Positions 40,227-49,102 of a stretch of 64,000 bases of DNA are shown in pieces. The stretch covers positions 1 to 64,000 of the forward strand of contig NZ_BAFZ01000164.1 of assembly GCF_000308575.1 (NCBI RefSeq), in the 5' to 3' direction. The notes under the pieces were generated by a model that worked only from the letters and a program-made list of their open reading frames with translations, was not told where the DNA came from and made no database searches. Made by a program: the position numbers and the translations under genes. Source of the DNA: Nocardia exalbida NBRC 100660. Lineage in GTDB: Bacteria > Actinomycetota > Actinomycetes > Mycobacteriales > Mycobacteriaceae. Position 1 is the first letter of the stretch. Each line of letters begins with the position of its first letter.

Positions 40227-41078
40227 TCAATCACCAAGTGTGTGCCAGAGCCGGTTTTCGAAGAGCGCTGACACGCCTTGTCGGGTTGTAGAAGGTTTCG
40301 ATGTAGTCGAAGATCGCGTTGGCCAGTTCCTGACGTGTCGTCCACTGCTTGCGGTCGAGCAATTCCAATTGCATTGTGCCGAAGCAACTTCGACCATACG
40401 GTTGTCGAAACAGTCCCCGATCGATCCCATCGACCCGAGTAGCCCGGCGACGCGGATGCGCTGCCCGAACGCCCAGCTGGTGTACTGAGCACCGTGATCG
40501 CTGTGGGCTATGGTCTGCCCGTCCGGCGGTCTGCGCCGCCAGCGGGCCATGTTCAGGGCGTCGCAGACCAGTTCGGCGCGTAGATGGTCGGCAATCGACC
40601 AGCCGACGATGCGCCGGGAGAACGCATCGAGCACGACCGCGCAGTACACCCACCCTTCACTGGTGCGGTGCGCAGTCACGTCCATGCACCACAACCGGTC
40701 CGGACCATCGGCGCTGAAGCGGCGGTTGACCAGGTCCGGGTGCGGACTGGCCTGCGGATCTCGCGTGGTGCAGCCTCGGCGACGGCGGAAAATGCCGGTC
40801 AGCCCAGCGCTGCGCATCAGCCGGGCCACACGTTTGCGACCCACTCGGATCCGCTGACCGAGCCGCAGTTCGGCATGCACCCGCGCAGCACCGTAGGTAC
40901 CGCGAGACGCGATGTGGACCTCGGTGATCGTGGCGGTGAGTTCACGATCAGCGCGTGCCCGCGCAGACTCGCCCCGCTGCTTCCACTCGTAGTACCCGGA
41001 GGTCGACACCTGCAGCACACGCCGGTGAAACCGTGACCGGAATGCCGGCTTCGGCCAGTTGCGCGACCGCCGGGAACA
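40227..41078 (-). pseudogene. IS3-family transposase orfB, frameshifted
   Basis: The main frame (40227-41018) carries the HTH_21 region VSTSGYYEWKQRGE, GTYGAARVHAELR and the rve core with WCMDVTAHRTSEGWVYCAVV, HSDHGAQYTSWAF. It breaks near 40385: after DCFDNRMVE the correct continuation (SCFGTMQLELLDRKQWTTRQ, IETFYNPTRR) is in another frame. A second break near 41020 separates the N-terminal VFPAVAQLAEAGIPVTVS from RVLQVST. At least two indels make orfB non-functional as read. Confidence 0.7.
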
Positions 41079-41366
41079 CTATTTTGGGAGGACGTTCTCC
41101 CGTGCGAAGTGGGCCGCGGCCTTACGCAGCACCTCGTTCTCCAGTTCGAGTTGCCGAGTCTTGCGCCGCAACTCAGCCAGTTCCTTGCGTTCAGCGCTGG
41201 TCACGCCCTCCCGGGCGCCCTCATCGATATCGGCACGTCGCAGCCAGTTCCGCAGGCACGATTCCGAGGTCCCCAAGCCCTTCGCGACCTGACCGATCGG
41301 CTTGTCGCTGCTGCGGGCCAACTCGATCGCGCGCTGGCGGAACTCCGGTGGGTGTGCTGGTGGCAT
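41079..41366 (-). CDS. IS3-family transposase orfA
   Basis: Encodes 95 residues. HPPEFRQRAIELARSSDKPI, QVAKGLGTSESCLRNWLRRA is the HTH and RRKTRQLELENEVLRKAAAH the leucine-zipper that pairs with OrfB. It lies just upstream of the damaged orfB, as in IS3-type elements where the two are joined by frameshifting. Confidence 0.88.
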   Translation of the reverse strand: MPPAHPPEFRQRAIELARSSDKPIGQVAKGLGTSESCLRNWLRRADIDEGAREGVTSAERKELAELRRKTRQLELENEVLRKAAAHFARENVLPK

Positions 41367-41666
41367 CCAGACTCCTTTCGGAGGCGAGTAACTCGCCTCA
41401 CCATTGGTGTCCGGAAGACCGGGACAATCTCATGGTCGTGCTGTCCCGGCGGGCGGCTGTCGGCACGGCTGCGGAATCCGAATGAGTCCCGAATCAGTCT
41501 GCCGCAGTTCGGGATTCGTTCAAAAGGCATTCGTGCCTACCATTCGATCGCTCAAACAATTGACAACTCAAATCTATCCGCGTTCCCTGGGACGTCCACA
41601 CGTTGAGACCGCTCAGGCGGCGATACCGAGCATGCTGGCGCGAGCCTGAGTGACGCAGGGGGTCAC

Positions 41667-41741
41667 GATCACTTCCTCGCGTTCCTCACCCTCACCGCGG
41701 CGCTGACCCGCCTCGAGAAGCTGACGAAATGCGCCACATGA
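41667..41741 (+). pseudogene. IS5-type transposase C-terminal tail
   Basis: The 24 codons before TGA 41739-41741 read DHFLAFLTLTAALTRLEKLT KCAT-type sequence, like the terminal helix of IS5-family transposases (FL-LAALTC-KKL pattern). Nothing upstream is recognisable. The rest of 41367-41750 holds no gene. Confidence 0.35.
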
Positions 41742-41750
41742 GACGTGGTC

Positions 41751-42980
41751 TTAGTGTCCGTACTCGGGTGCGGTCTGCAAGTCGGGCGCGGCAGCGGCCA
41801 GCAATGCGTCGCGGTCGCGGCTCAACGGTGGATAGATACGCCGGGTGTTGATGGCGCGCTTGGTGTCTTTGGCCTGCTCACCGCACGCGACCACATGGCG
41901 GTCCCAGCCCTCGGTATACACCGCTCCTGCCGGTCCCAGATCGAGAACCGTTACATACCAGGGGATCCGCAACGGCTTCATGGGCTCGCCCAGCAGATCG
42001 CCGATGACGTTGTATCCCGCCCATCGGCCCATCGGGCGGCTGTGCTGACAGGACATCACCGACATATGCTCGTCGTCCATTTTCGCGGCAGCGACGTCAC
42101 CTGCGGCGAATACCTCGGGCACACCACAGACACGCAGATAATCGTCGACGGGGAGTCGCCCCAGCCGGTCACGGTCGACACCGAAGTCCGCTGTCAACGG
42201 GCTGGCCCGCATGCCGGCACACCAGACGACGGTGGCGGCGGGCACCATTTCCCCCGAGGACAGCGTCACCCCGCGTTCATCGATGGACACCACCCCGACG
42301 CCCAACTTGGTCTCGATCCCGGCGGAGGCCAACGCCGCCTCGATGACCGGTCGAGCCGATACACCCATGTCCGAGCCGACGAACGGGTTGCGGTCGACCA
42401 GGATGATCCGCGGTGCGACGGCACGCGTGGCAAAGACGTCGGCGAGCATCGCTGGCAGCCCGGTCGCCTCATCGATCCCCGTCAAACCGGCCCCTACGAC
42501 GACCGTGGCGGCCGCAGGGTCAGCGGGGCCCTCGGCGAGCCGGCGCAAGTGAGCCTGCAGTCTCGTCGCTGCGTCGTGGGTGTCGATGTCGAATCCGAAC
42601 TCCCGCAGGCCAGGGATATCGGGCTTGACCACCTGGCTGCCCAATGCGAGCACCAGCCGGTCGTAGCCGTGAGCGCCGGCGGTGGATTCCACGATTCGCG
42701 CCACAGCGTCGATCGCCGTCACTTCGCCGATGATGTGCTCGACTCCGACCGGATCGAGAAGAACGCTGAGCGGAATGCGGGATGCGCTCAGATCGGTCTC
42801 ATAGTCACGCACGCGGATGTCGTGGTACGGCGTGGAACTGATCATCGTGATATCGACGGTTCCGCCCGCCACACCGAGTTCGTCGAGCCGCCGGGCCGCC
42901 GCGAGCGCCGCCCACAGACCCGCGAACCCGGACCCGAGGACCACGACACGCGACGGATCGGTCACTGCAGCGCGCTGCAC
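41751..42980 (-). CDS. Type II NADH:quinone oxidoreductase-like flavoprotein
   Basis: Encodes up to 409 residues. Two Rossmann folds bind FAD (VVVLGSGFAGLWAALAAARR) and NAD(P)H (TVVVGAGLTGIDEATGLPAM); VFAAGDVAAAKMDDEHMSVM is the second FAD motif. This matches the NDH-2 family, which oxidises NADH and reduces quinone at the inner membrane face without pumping protons. The C-terminal membrane-anchoring helix of typical Ndh is short or missing, so another FAD-dependent pyridine nucleotide oxidoreductase role is possible. Confidence 0.85.
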   Translation of the reverse strand: MQRAAVTDPSRVVVLGSGFAGLWAALAAARRLDELGVAGGTVDITMISSTPYHDIRVRDYETDLSASRIPLSVLLDPVGVEHIIGEVTAIDAVARIVESTAGAHGYDRLVLALGSQVVKPDIPGLREFGFDIDTHDAATRLQAHLRRLAEGPADPAAATVVVGAGLTGIDEATGLPAMLADVFATRAVAPRIILVDRNPFVGSDMGVSARPVIEAALASAGIETKLGVGVVSIDERGVTLSSGEMVPAATVVWCAGMRASPLTADFGVDRDRLGRLPVDDYLRVCGVPEVFAAGDVAAAKMDDEHMSVMSCQHSRPMGRWAGYNVIGDLLGEPMKPLRIPWYVTVLDLGPAGAVYTEGWDRHVVACGEQAKDTKRAINTRRIYPPLSRDRDALLAAAAPDLQTAPEYGH

Positions 42981-42989
42981 ATCGTCATT

Positions 42990-43205
42990 CTAAACTTCGT
43001 GATCGTTGCTGCCGCTGGTCAGGACGCCGGAAGTCCCGAGGTGATGGTCGTAGTGCACCGCGGTACGCGTGTTCGGCGGTTCGAGGATTTCCCCGATGGA
43101 CTCGGTCAGATGTTTGGTGATGTAGCCGATGCGCCGGGCAGCCTCTTCGCTGTTGCCGAGCACGCCGCGCAGTGTTTTGCGGTCGATCTGGGTACCGAAC
43201 CGCAT
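42990..43205 (-). CDS. Small hypothetical protein
   Basis: From ATG 43205 it encodes 71 residues (MRFGTQIDRKTLRGVLGNSE, RRIGYITKHLTESIGEILEP); an in-frame TTG at 43259 would add 18 residues. No motif recognised. It is 9 bp upstream of the NADH dehydrogenase gene on the same strand and directly behind the palindrome at 43238-43259, which would overlap the longer start. Possibly the first gene of a palindrome-controlled operon. Confidence 0.4.
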   Translation of the reverse strand: MRFGTQIDRKTLRGVLGNSEEAARRIGYITKHLTESIGEILEPPNTRTAVHYDHHLGTSGVLTSGSNDHEV

Positions 43206-43237
43206 CAGATGCGCTGATTGCGGGTTTCCCCAGTCTA

Positions 43238-43259
43238 TTGAATCCGACGTCAACTTCAA
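43238..43259. promoter_or_regulatory. TetR-type palindrome, copy 1
   Basis: TTGAA-TCC-GA-CG-TC-AAC-TTCAA fits the 22-bp consensus TTGAA-N3-GA-N2-TC-N3-TTCAA shared with sites at 48.06, 51.15 and 55.89 kb. It lies 67 bp before the MHS transporter ATG and 33 bp before the start of the divergent small gene, so it could control both. Confidence 0.6.
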
Positions 43260-43325
43260 GTAGCGTGCCGACCACTGACGGTGACCCGCATCACATCAGT
43301 TTCGTTTCTCACCCTGGAGATAGGT

Positions 43326-44681
43326 ATGACTCCGAATTCGGATTCCGGCAGCCCGGATCAGAAGAAATTACGGCGCCTCATGGCCGCTGCCCTGGTGGGC
43401 AGTTCGATCGAATGGTACGACTTCTTTATCTACGGAACAGCCGCTGCCTTGGTATTCGGCAAGCTGTTCTTTCCCCATGCGTCGCCGCTGATGGGGACCT
43501 TGCTGTCCTTCAGCACCTTCTGGGCGGGCTTCATCGCCCGGCCACTGGGCGGACTGATCTTCGGGCACATCGGCGACACCTTCGGCCGCAAGCCGGCACT
43601 GGTCTCGTGCCTGATCCTGGTCGCCGCATCCACCTGCATGATCGGCCTGCTGCCCACCTCCGAGTCGATCGGCGTGGCCGCGCCGATTCTGCTGGTGGCA
43701 TTGCGGTTCCTCCAGGGCATCGCCGTGGGAGGTCAGTGGGGCGGGGTCACCCTGCTGCTCACCGAAACCACCAAGCCGAACCGCAAGGGCCAAGCGGGCA
43801 CCTTCGGCCAGATGGGCGTGCCCTTGGGCCTGCTACTGGGCACTGGCGCGTTCCTTCTGGTCAGCGCATACGTCAAGGGTGCCGACTTTTTGAACTGGGG
43901 TTGGCGTATCCCGTTCCTGGCCAGCGCCGCGCTGTTCCCGGTGGTGCTGTTCATCCAGCTCCGCATCGAGGACTCCCCTGAGTTCCGCCGGCTGCAGACC
44001 AAAGCCGCCGCGGCCTCGACCGCGGTCGCGCAGGCCCCGATTCTCGAAGTACTGCGCACGCGCTCGAAGCGGGTTCTGCTCGGCGCCGGCCTGCTGTTCG
44101 GAACAAACGCCATCTTCTACATCAGCGTCGCCGGTGTGCTCGATTACGGTGTGCGCGAACTCGGCCTGGCCCGCAACAGCCTGCTGGCCGTCTGTCTGCT
44201 CTCCTCGGCCATCGGAGTGCCCGTCATCTATCTCGCCGGCTCGCTGTCCGACCGTGTGGGTCGCCGCCCATTGATACTGATCGGGGCAGCGCTCATGGCG
44301 CTGTGGGCGTTCCCCTTCTTCTGGCTGGTCGGTAGCGGCTCACTCACGGCGATCATGATTGCAACCACTGTCGGCAGCGGCATCGGCTCCGGGCTGGTCT
44401 ACGGCCCGTTGGCGGCGTATCTCGCGGAACTGTTCGAGCCCCGAATCCGCTACTCCGGCATAACGCTGGCCTACCAGCTGGCCGCCATCCTGGTCAGTGG
44501 TGGCACGCCCTTCCTCATGACCGCGCTGCTGGCGGCAACCGGTTCGACAGCGTCGGTCTCCGCCTTCCTCTTGGTCATGGCGCTGTGCACGCTCGGCTGC
44601 GCATGGGCACTGCCGGAAACCGTGTCGGCCGAGCAGCCAGCGACGGCCGGCGGGAACGCCTCCGTATCCGTTCCGTCCTGA
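43326..44681 (+). CDS. MHS-family MFS transporter (metabolite:proton symporter)
   Basis: Encodes 451 residues from ATG 43326 with GGAGATAGG upstream. ALVGSSIEWYDFFIYGTAAA at the first helix and IARPLGGLIFGHIGDTFGRK between helices 2 and 3 are hallmarks of the MHS family (KgtP, ProP, ShiA types), which import carboxylates or osmolytes with protons. About 12 membrane helices are visible. The palindrome just upstream links its control to the acyl-CoA genes at 46-56 kb, so a carboxylic acid substrate is a reasonable guess. Confidence 0.92.
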   Translation: MTPNSDSGSPDQKKLRRLMAAALVGSSIEWYDFFIYGTAAALVFGKLFFPHASPLMGTLLSFSTFWAGFIARPLGGLIFGHIGDTFGRKPALVSCLILVAASTCMIGLLPTSESIGVAAPILLVALRFLQGIAVGGQWGGVTLLLTETTKPNRKGQAGTFGQMGVPLGLLLGTGAFLLVSAYVKGADFLNWGWRIPFLASAALFPVVLFIQLRIEDSPEFRRLQTKAAAASTAVAQAPILEVLRTRSKRVLLGAGLLFGTNAIFYISVAGVLDYGVRELGLARNSLLAVCLLSSAIGVPVIYLAGSLSDRVGRRPLILIGAALMALWAFPFFWLVGSGSLTAIMIATTVGSGIGSGLVYGPLAAYLAELFEPRIRYSGITLAYQLAAILVSGGTPFLMTALLAATGSTASVSAFLLVMALCTLGCAWALPETVSAEQPATAGGNASVSVPS

Positions 44682-44759
44682 TCAGCGTCGTCTGATCAAT
44701 CTGGGTAACTGCCGACAGGATTCACGTAAACGCCACACGAGGCGTTGGCCTGCTGCATA

Positions 44760-44804
44760 GTTGTAAACGCTCGCGTACCTGACTAATACGCGAGCGTTTA
44801 CAAC
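44760..44804. promoter_or_regulatory. Perfect 18-bp inverted repeat, operator or hairpin
   Basis: GTTGTAAACGCTCGCGTA (44760-44777) is mirrored exactly at 44787-44804 across 9 bp. It lies 30 bp upstream of the beta-helix gene and 79 bp after the transporter stop. TACGCGAGCGTTTAC halves look like a TetR operator; the broken TetR gene at 45920-46262 might have been the partner. It could instead be a terminator for the transporter. Confidence 0.5.
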
Positions 44805-44834
44805 TTCAGATTCGTGATCAGATCAGAGACCCTC

Positions 44835-45923
44835 ATGAGGACGAGAACATCTGCTGCGGCGGCCGGCGCTGCTGCCATCACAGCCCTGGCCGTTGGACCC
44901 GCAGGCGGATTCCCCGGAACGGCCCACGCCGACAGCGCCCCCCCACGTGGTGATCACGGTCGACACCACTGCAGACGAAACCGCGGCCGATCCCGGAAGT
45001 GGATTGTGCCGCACGGCTTCTGGTACCTGCACCCTGGGCGCCGCGGTGCAGATGGCCAATGCCCGTCCGGGCAGCACGATCGTGGCGCCGACCGGCCGCT
45101 ATGTTTTGGCGATACCGCCCGACCCGCAGAAAGTGCAGGGCCGCAACGCCGATCCGACCACGGGAGACCTGAACCTCACCGCGCCGACGGTGCTGCGTGG
45201 CGCGGGCCGTGACCGGACGGTGCTGGACGCCAACGGGATCGACAGGGTGCTCAGTATCGCCTCGCCCGTAACGGTGGCGGGGTTGACCGTTACGGGCGGA
45301 GTCACCGCCCAACACGAGATTCCGTTCTACGACACCGGCGGAGGCGGCATCGCCAATTCATCGAACCTCGTCCTCGATGACGTGGTGGTCCGGGGTAACA
45401 GCGCCGGGTACGGCGGCGGCATCTTCAACGTGCCGGGATCGGACTTGCACACCGAGAACACGATCATCACCGGCAATACCTCCGGCGAGGCCGGCGGTGT
45501 GCGGTGCGACAACACCTGCACCTTCACTGACTCCACGATCTCCGACAACCACGTGATCAATCCCGGAAAGTGGTATCGCCCCGGGGGATTCGCCGGGCGC
45601 GGCGGCGGTGTCGATGTGCGAGGCCGGGGTGTGGTGACTTTCGATCGGGCGACAGTCAGCGGAAACACTGCCTCGGATGGTGGCGGCGGTATCAATGTGG
45701 CGCCGGCCTACCTCGATACCCTCCCACGCCAGCTGACCGATCGGATCGACGCCCCGGTGGGCACACCGTCATCGTGCGGAACTCCACCATCAGGGCGAAC
45801 ACCTCCGGTATCGCATCGGCCAACTGCGCGACGGCATTCGCGCGGATTGTCTCCGAGGGTGGCAACACCAGCGACGACGCTTCCTGCGAGCTCACCGGGG
45901 CAGGCGACAGAGTCGTATCCTAG
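44835..45923 (+). pseudogene. Secreted right-handed beta-helix protein, two frameshifts
   Basis: From ATG 44835 a signal peptide (MRTRTSAAAAGAAAITALAV, cleavage near AHADS) is followed, after a shift at a C7 run near 44940, by ITVDTTADETAADPGSGLCR and TCTLGAAVQMANARPG, a CSLREA-like start. Glycine-rich repeats such as GGGIANSSNLVLDDVVVRGN and GGGIFNVPGSDL-TENTIITGN form beta-helix rungs. A second shift near 45750 is needed to reach VIVRNSTIRANTSGIASANC and the TAG at 45921. Both breaks lie in simple G/C runs and might be sequencing errors. Confidence 0.6.
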
Positions 45924-46262
45924 TCGGCAGGCGTAGCCGGCCGGGGTAATGCGCGGTGGATGTACATCACCGCGTCCTCGAGCGCGAGCAAATCCCCGCC
46001 GTCACGCAAGGTCCGGCGAACCAGCGCTGTCATCGTTCGAAGGACTCGACCGCACGAGACCCGGCCACGGCGGTCTCCAAATAGAACGAGCGGGCAAACG
46101 ATGGTTCAGAACTGCCTCTTTGTCCGGGAAGTGCTGATAGAACGTCCGGCGCGAAACCTTCGCCGCGGCAGCGATATCCGCGACCGTCGCAGTGAGATAG
46201 CCGCGATCCGCGACAACGACGGTCACACCGAACAACAGCCGCTGACGCTGCGACCCCGCCAC
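45920..46262 (-). pseudogene. TetR-family regulator, frameshifted and short
   Basis: The N-terminal part reads RGYLTATVADIAAAAKVSRR TFYQHFPDKEAV, a TetR HTH. The frame then shifts: the plausible continuation is FARSFYLETAVAGSRAVESFER, then another shift to MTALVRRTLRDGGDLLALED. The ligand domain is much shorter than normal (whole product ~110 residues against ~200). The gene is convergent with, and overlaps by 4 bp, the beta-helix gene. Confidence 0.5.
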
Positions 46263-46485
46263 CAGATGACGAGCGAGGCTGTGCGGCCCCGTGCGGCAAG
46301 GTCGTCAGACTCGGTTCCAGCAACTTTCTGCGTCCCACCCCCATCTTCATATCAGGGTGCGCGCACGGGCTCGGCACAGACTTCACGAGCCGGGTGACGC
46401 AGGGACGACAGGCCTGTCCTGCCGACACCTGCGTCACACCCATCAAGGCGCGGGGATACCTCGACGGCGTCCGCCGCCGCCCAGC

Positions 46486-48015
46486 TCACCGATGGGCAAC
46501 CGCTCCCCTGTCCGCCGGATCGTTCAGGCCTGGCAGCGACTTCCAGTCGATCGCCCGCTTCAGGATCTTTCCGGTGGCGCCCTTCGGCAACTGGTCCACG
46601 AACGCGAACAGGTGTGGAACCTTGTATGCCGACAGCTGCTCCTTGGCCCAACTCCGCAGTTCATCCGGTGTCGGCTCCGCTCCGGGCGCCAGTGCGATCA
46701 CCGCGGCGACCTCCTCGCCGTAGTGCTCGTCGGGCACACCGATCACCGCCGCTTCGACGATATCGGGGTGCCCGTACAACACTTCCTCAACTTCACGCGG
46801 ATAGACGTTGTAGCCGCCCCGGATGATCATGTCCTTGGCCCGGTCGATGATGTAGACATAGCCGTCGTCATCGACCTTGCCGAGATCCCCGGTGGCGAGC
46901 CAGCCGTCGCGCAGGTCGGATGCGGTGGCCTCCGGCCGGTTCCAGTATCCCCGCATGATCGTCGGACCGGACAGGTACAACTCGCCTACCTCACCGGGAG
47001 CGAGTACCGAGCCCGAGGCGTCCCGGACTTCGATTCGCATGCCGGGCAACGGAAGACCCACAGAACCCACCTTCGGGTCCTTCCCGACGGGGTTGAACGT
47101 CGCTATTCCCGACGATTCGGTAAGCCCATAGCCTTCCATGATCTCGCAGCCGAACCGGGCGCGAAAAGCTCGGATGACCTCCCGCGGGAGTGAGGCACCG
47201 CCCGACGAAGCCATCCGCAGACTCCCGAACTGCTCGGGCCCGAAGTCCCCTCCGGCGTGCAGCATCGCGTTCCACATCGTCGGGACACCCGACATCAGGG
47301 TGATCTCGTCCGCGCGCACCATGTCGAGCATGCGGCCGGGATCGAACCGCGACAGCAGCGACAGCGACGCACCCAGGTGCAGAGCGGTATTCATGACAAC
47401 CGACTGTCCGAATACGTGGAACAGCGGCAGCGCGGTGCCCATCCGCTCCTCGCTCGTCACCCCGAGGTAGTCGATCAAGATCGTCGACGCGGCGTGCAGG
47501 TTGGCGATCGTGAGCTCTACGCCCTTCGGCTTCCCGGTGGTACCGGAGGTATACAGCAGAACCGCGACATCATCCGGGGCTAGATCGACGGGTTCGGACA
47601 GCGGCTCCGTCCGATCACGCTGTGCGCCCGGCTCCAGCACCCAGAGTGGGAGTCCGCGCTCCCGCGTGGCCGTCTCGGCCGATGTTGTCGCCTCGTGCCA
47701 CGCGATCACCAGGCGTGCCGTGGAATCGTCGAGGACATAACCGATTTCGGCTCCGGTCGCCATCGTGTTCATGGTGATGACGATGGCGCCGACGAGGTGC
47801 GCACCCATGTAGGCAACAACGAATTCGGGGACGCTCGGGGCCACCAGCAGTACGCGGTCGCGACTGTCGATCCCGGCGGCGCGCAGCGCACCGGCGAAAG
47901 CCGCCACCGAGTCCTTCAGCAGGCCATAACTCCATTCCTCGCCCTCCGCCCTGATCGCGATCGCCTCGGGCCGATCGAGCGCGTTCTTCCACATCGGACC
48001 GGCGACGTTGACCAT
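46486..48015 (-). CDS. Fatty-acid/long-chain acyl-CoA ligase (FadD-like)
   Basis: Encodes 509 residues with GGAGG before the ATG. LLYTSGTTGKPKGVELTIAN is the P-loop, EGYGLTESSG the A5 motif, LATGDLGKVDDDGYVYIIDR the hinge, and PKGATGKILKRAI the catalytic lysine. It activates carboxylic acids, probably fatty or related lipophilic acids, to CoA esters. The 28-bp palindrome 44 bp upstream makes it a target of the paralogous TetR regulators nearby. Confidence 0.92.
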   Translation of the reverse strand: MVNVAGPMWKNALDRPEAIAIRAEGEEWSYGLLKDSVAAFAGALRAAGIDSRDRVLLVAPSVPEFVVAYMGAHLVGAIVITMNTMATGAEIGYVLDDSTARLVIAWHEATTSAETATRERGLPLWVLEPGAQRDRTEPLSEPVDLAPDDVAVLLYTSGTTGKPKGVELTIANLHAASTILIDYLGVTSEERMGTALPLFHVFGQSVVMNTALHLGASLSLLSRFDPGRMLDMVRADEITLMSGVPTMWNAMLHAGGDFGPEQFGSLRMASSGGASLPREVIRAFRARFGCEIMEGYGLTESSGIATFNPVGKDPKVGSVGLPLPGMRIEVRDASGSVLAPGEVGELYLSGPTIMRGYWNRPEATASDLRDGWLATGDLGKVDDDGYVYIIDRAKDMIIRGGYNVYPREVEEVLYGHPDIVEAAVIGVPDEHYGEEVAAVIALAPGAEPTPDELRSWAKEQLSAYKVPHLFAFVDQLPKGATGKILKRAIDWKSLPGLNDPADRGAVAHR

Positions 48016-48058
48016 CCGAATCCTCCTTCTGGCCTAGCTGGTAATCCCCCTCGCACTT

Positions 48059-48086
48059 TAATTGAACTTGACGTCAAGTTCAATTA
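48059..48086. promoter_or_regulatory. TetR-type palindrome, copy 2 (perfect)
   Basis: A perfect 28-bp palindrome with half-site TAATTGAACTTGAC. Its inner 22 bp, TTGAA-CTT-GA-CG-TC-AAG-TTCAA, is the cleanest example of the shared element. It is located between the acyl-CoA ligase (start 48015) and the TetR gene that converges from 48216, so it is the ligase operator. Confidence 0.7.
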
Positions 48087-48215
48087 CTGTCAAAAGGAAA
48101 TCTGCGACAACCGCATCGGCAAGGAAACCGCGTGATGCGACCGGAACAGCCCCTAACGGTGGCACCGGGACTGGGCCGGTATTTCCGGTGACGACGCGGT
48201 CCCCGGCCAGTTCAC

Positions 48216-48898
48216 TCAGCTCGCGGCCTCGTCGATTTTCAACGCGTTGGCCCACAGGCGGGTAGCCGTTCGAACAAGGTCGTCCAGCGAGGTTTCCTCT
48301 TCGAGGGCGAACGCGTAGTACGCCATCCGGCCGACCATGCCGGACAGCGCCCGTGCGGCGGTCTGGGGATCGAGTTCACGGTCGGCCAAGCCCCGTTCCT
48401 GTAAATCCCTGATGGACTGCGCATTGCGGGCGGAGAAGGCGCGGGCGCGGCGGCGGCGCATTTCGCGGAACTTCAGGTCGATCGCGGCCACTTGATCGAG
48501 GATCAGCATCAATTTCGCGTTTCGCTTGTACGCCTCGAAGTAGGCACGGTTGCTCGCCTCGATGACCGCTACCGGAGAGGCCTCGTCCGCACTCAGACGC
48601 GGCATTCCCGGATGCAGCATCTCGTGTGCTGCGATGCTTCGAGCACCGCCTGCAGAATCTCTTCCTTGCTCGAGAAATACGTATAGAAGCTACCCGTGGA
48701 GCATTTCGCCTCGGCCGTGATATCCGACAATCGCGCGTCGAGGTAGCCGTCCCGCTCGAATACCACTCGGGCCGCGGCCACCAGCGCTGCCCGCGTGCGC
48801 AAGCCGCGGGCCGTAAGAGGAGGCTCCCGTAGGGCAGAGGTATCGGCAAGCGAGGGGATGTCCGCCGCTGCCGCTTCGTCGTCGGCCGTCCTGGCCAT
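48216..48898 (-). pseudogene. TetR-family regulator with one frameshift (paralogue A)
   Basis: The N-terminal frame (48898 to ~48630) has RGLRTRAALVAAARVVFERD and ITAEAKCSTGSFYTYFSSKE, the HTH. The C-terminal frame (48216 to ~48620) has MLHPGMPRL, VIEASNRAYFEAYKRNAKLM and LSGMVGRMAYYAFALEEETS. They align end to end with the intact paralogue at 51524-52213, but a one-base shift is needed near 48625 (LEAS|AHEMLHPGMP). If real, this copy is dead; if it is a sequencing error, two active paralogues exist. Confidence 0.7.
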
Positions 48899-49063
48899 CG
48901 TTCACCCTCCCTGCTGTGCGCTGGACTCTCGAAGAAATCGTCGCACACCCGTTGTCGGTCCATGCTCGGCTCAGATCCCCCCGGGATAGCCGATGGGCTC
49001 GGTCCGCACTCCAGCCGAGGTCCGGCAGCTTCGTGGCGGCGAAGTCCGTCATGAAAGCCCAGA

Positions 49064-49096
49064 CCCTGCCCAGCCGGAGAAACCGGCTGAGCAGGG
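49064..49096 (-). terminator. Hairpin after the secreted-protein gene
   Basis: Two-part stem CCCTGC (49064-49069) with GCAGGG (49091-49096) and AGCCGG (49072-49077) with CCGGCT (49083-49088) around a 5-base loop. It lies 7 bp beyond the stop of the minus-strand gene at 49103. Confidence 0.5.
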
Positions 49097-49102
49097 TTGG
49101 CG

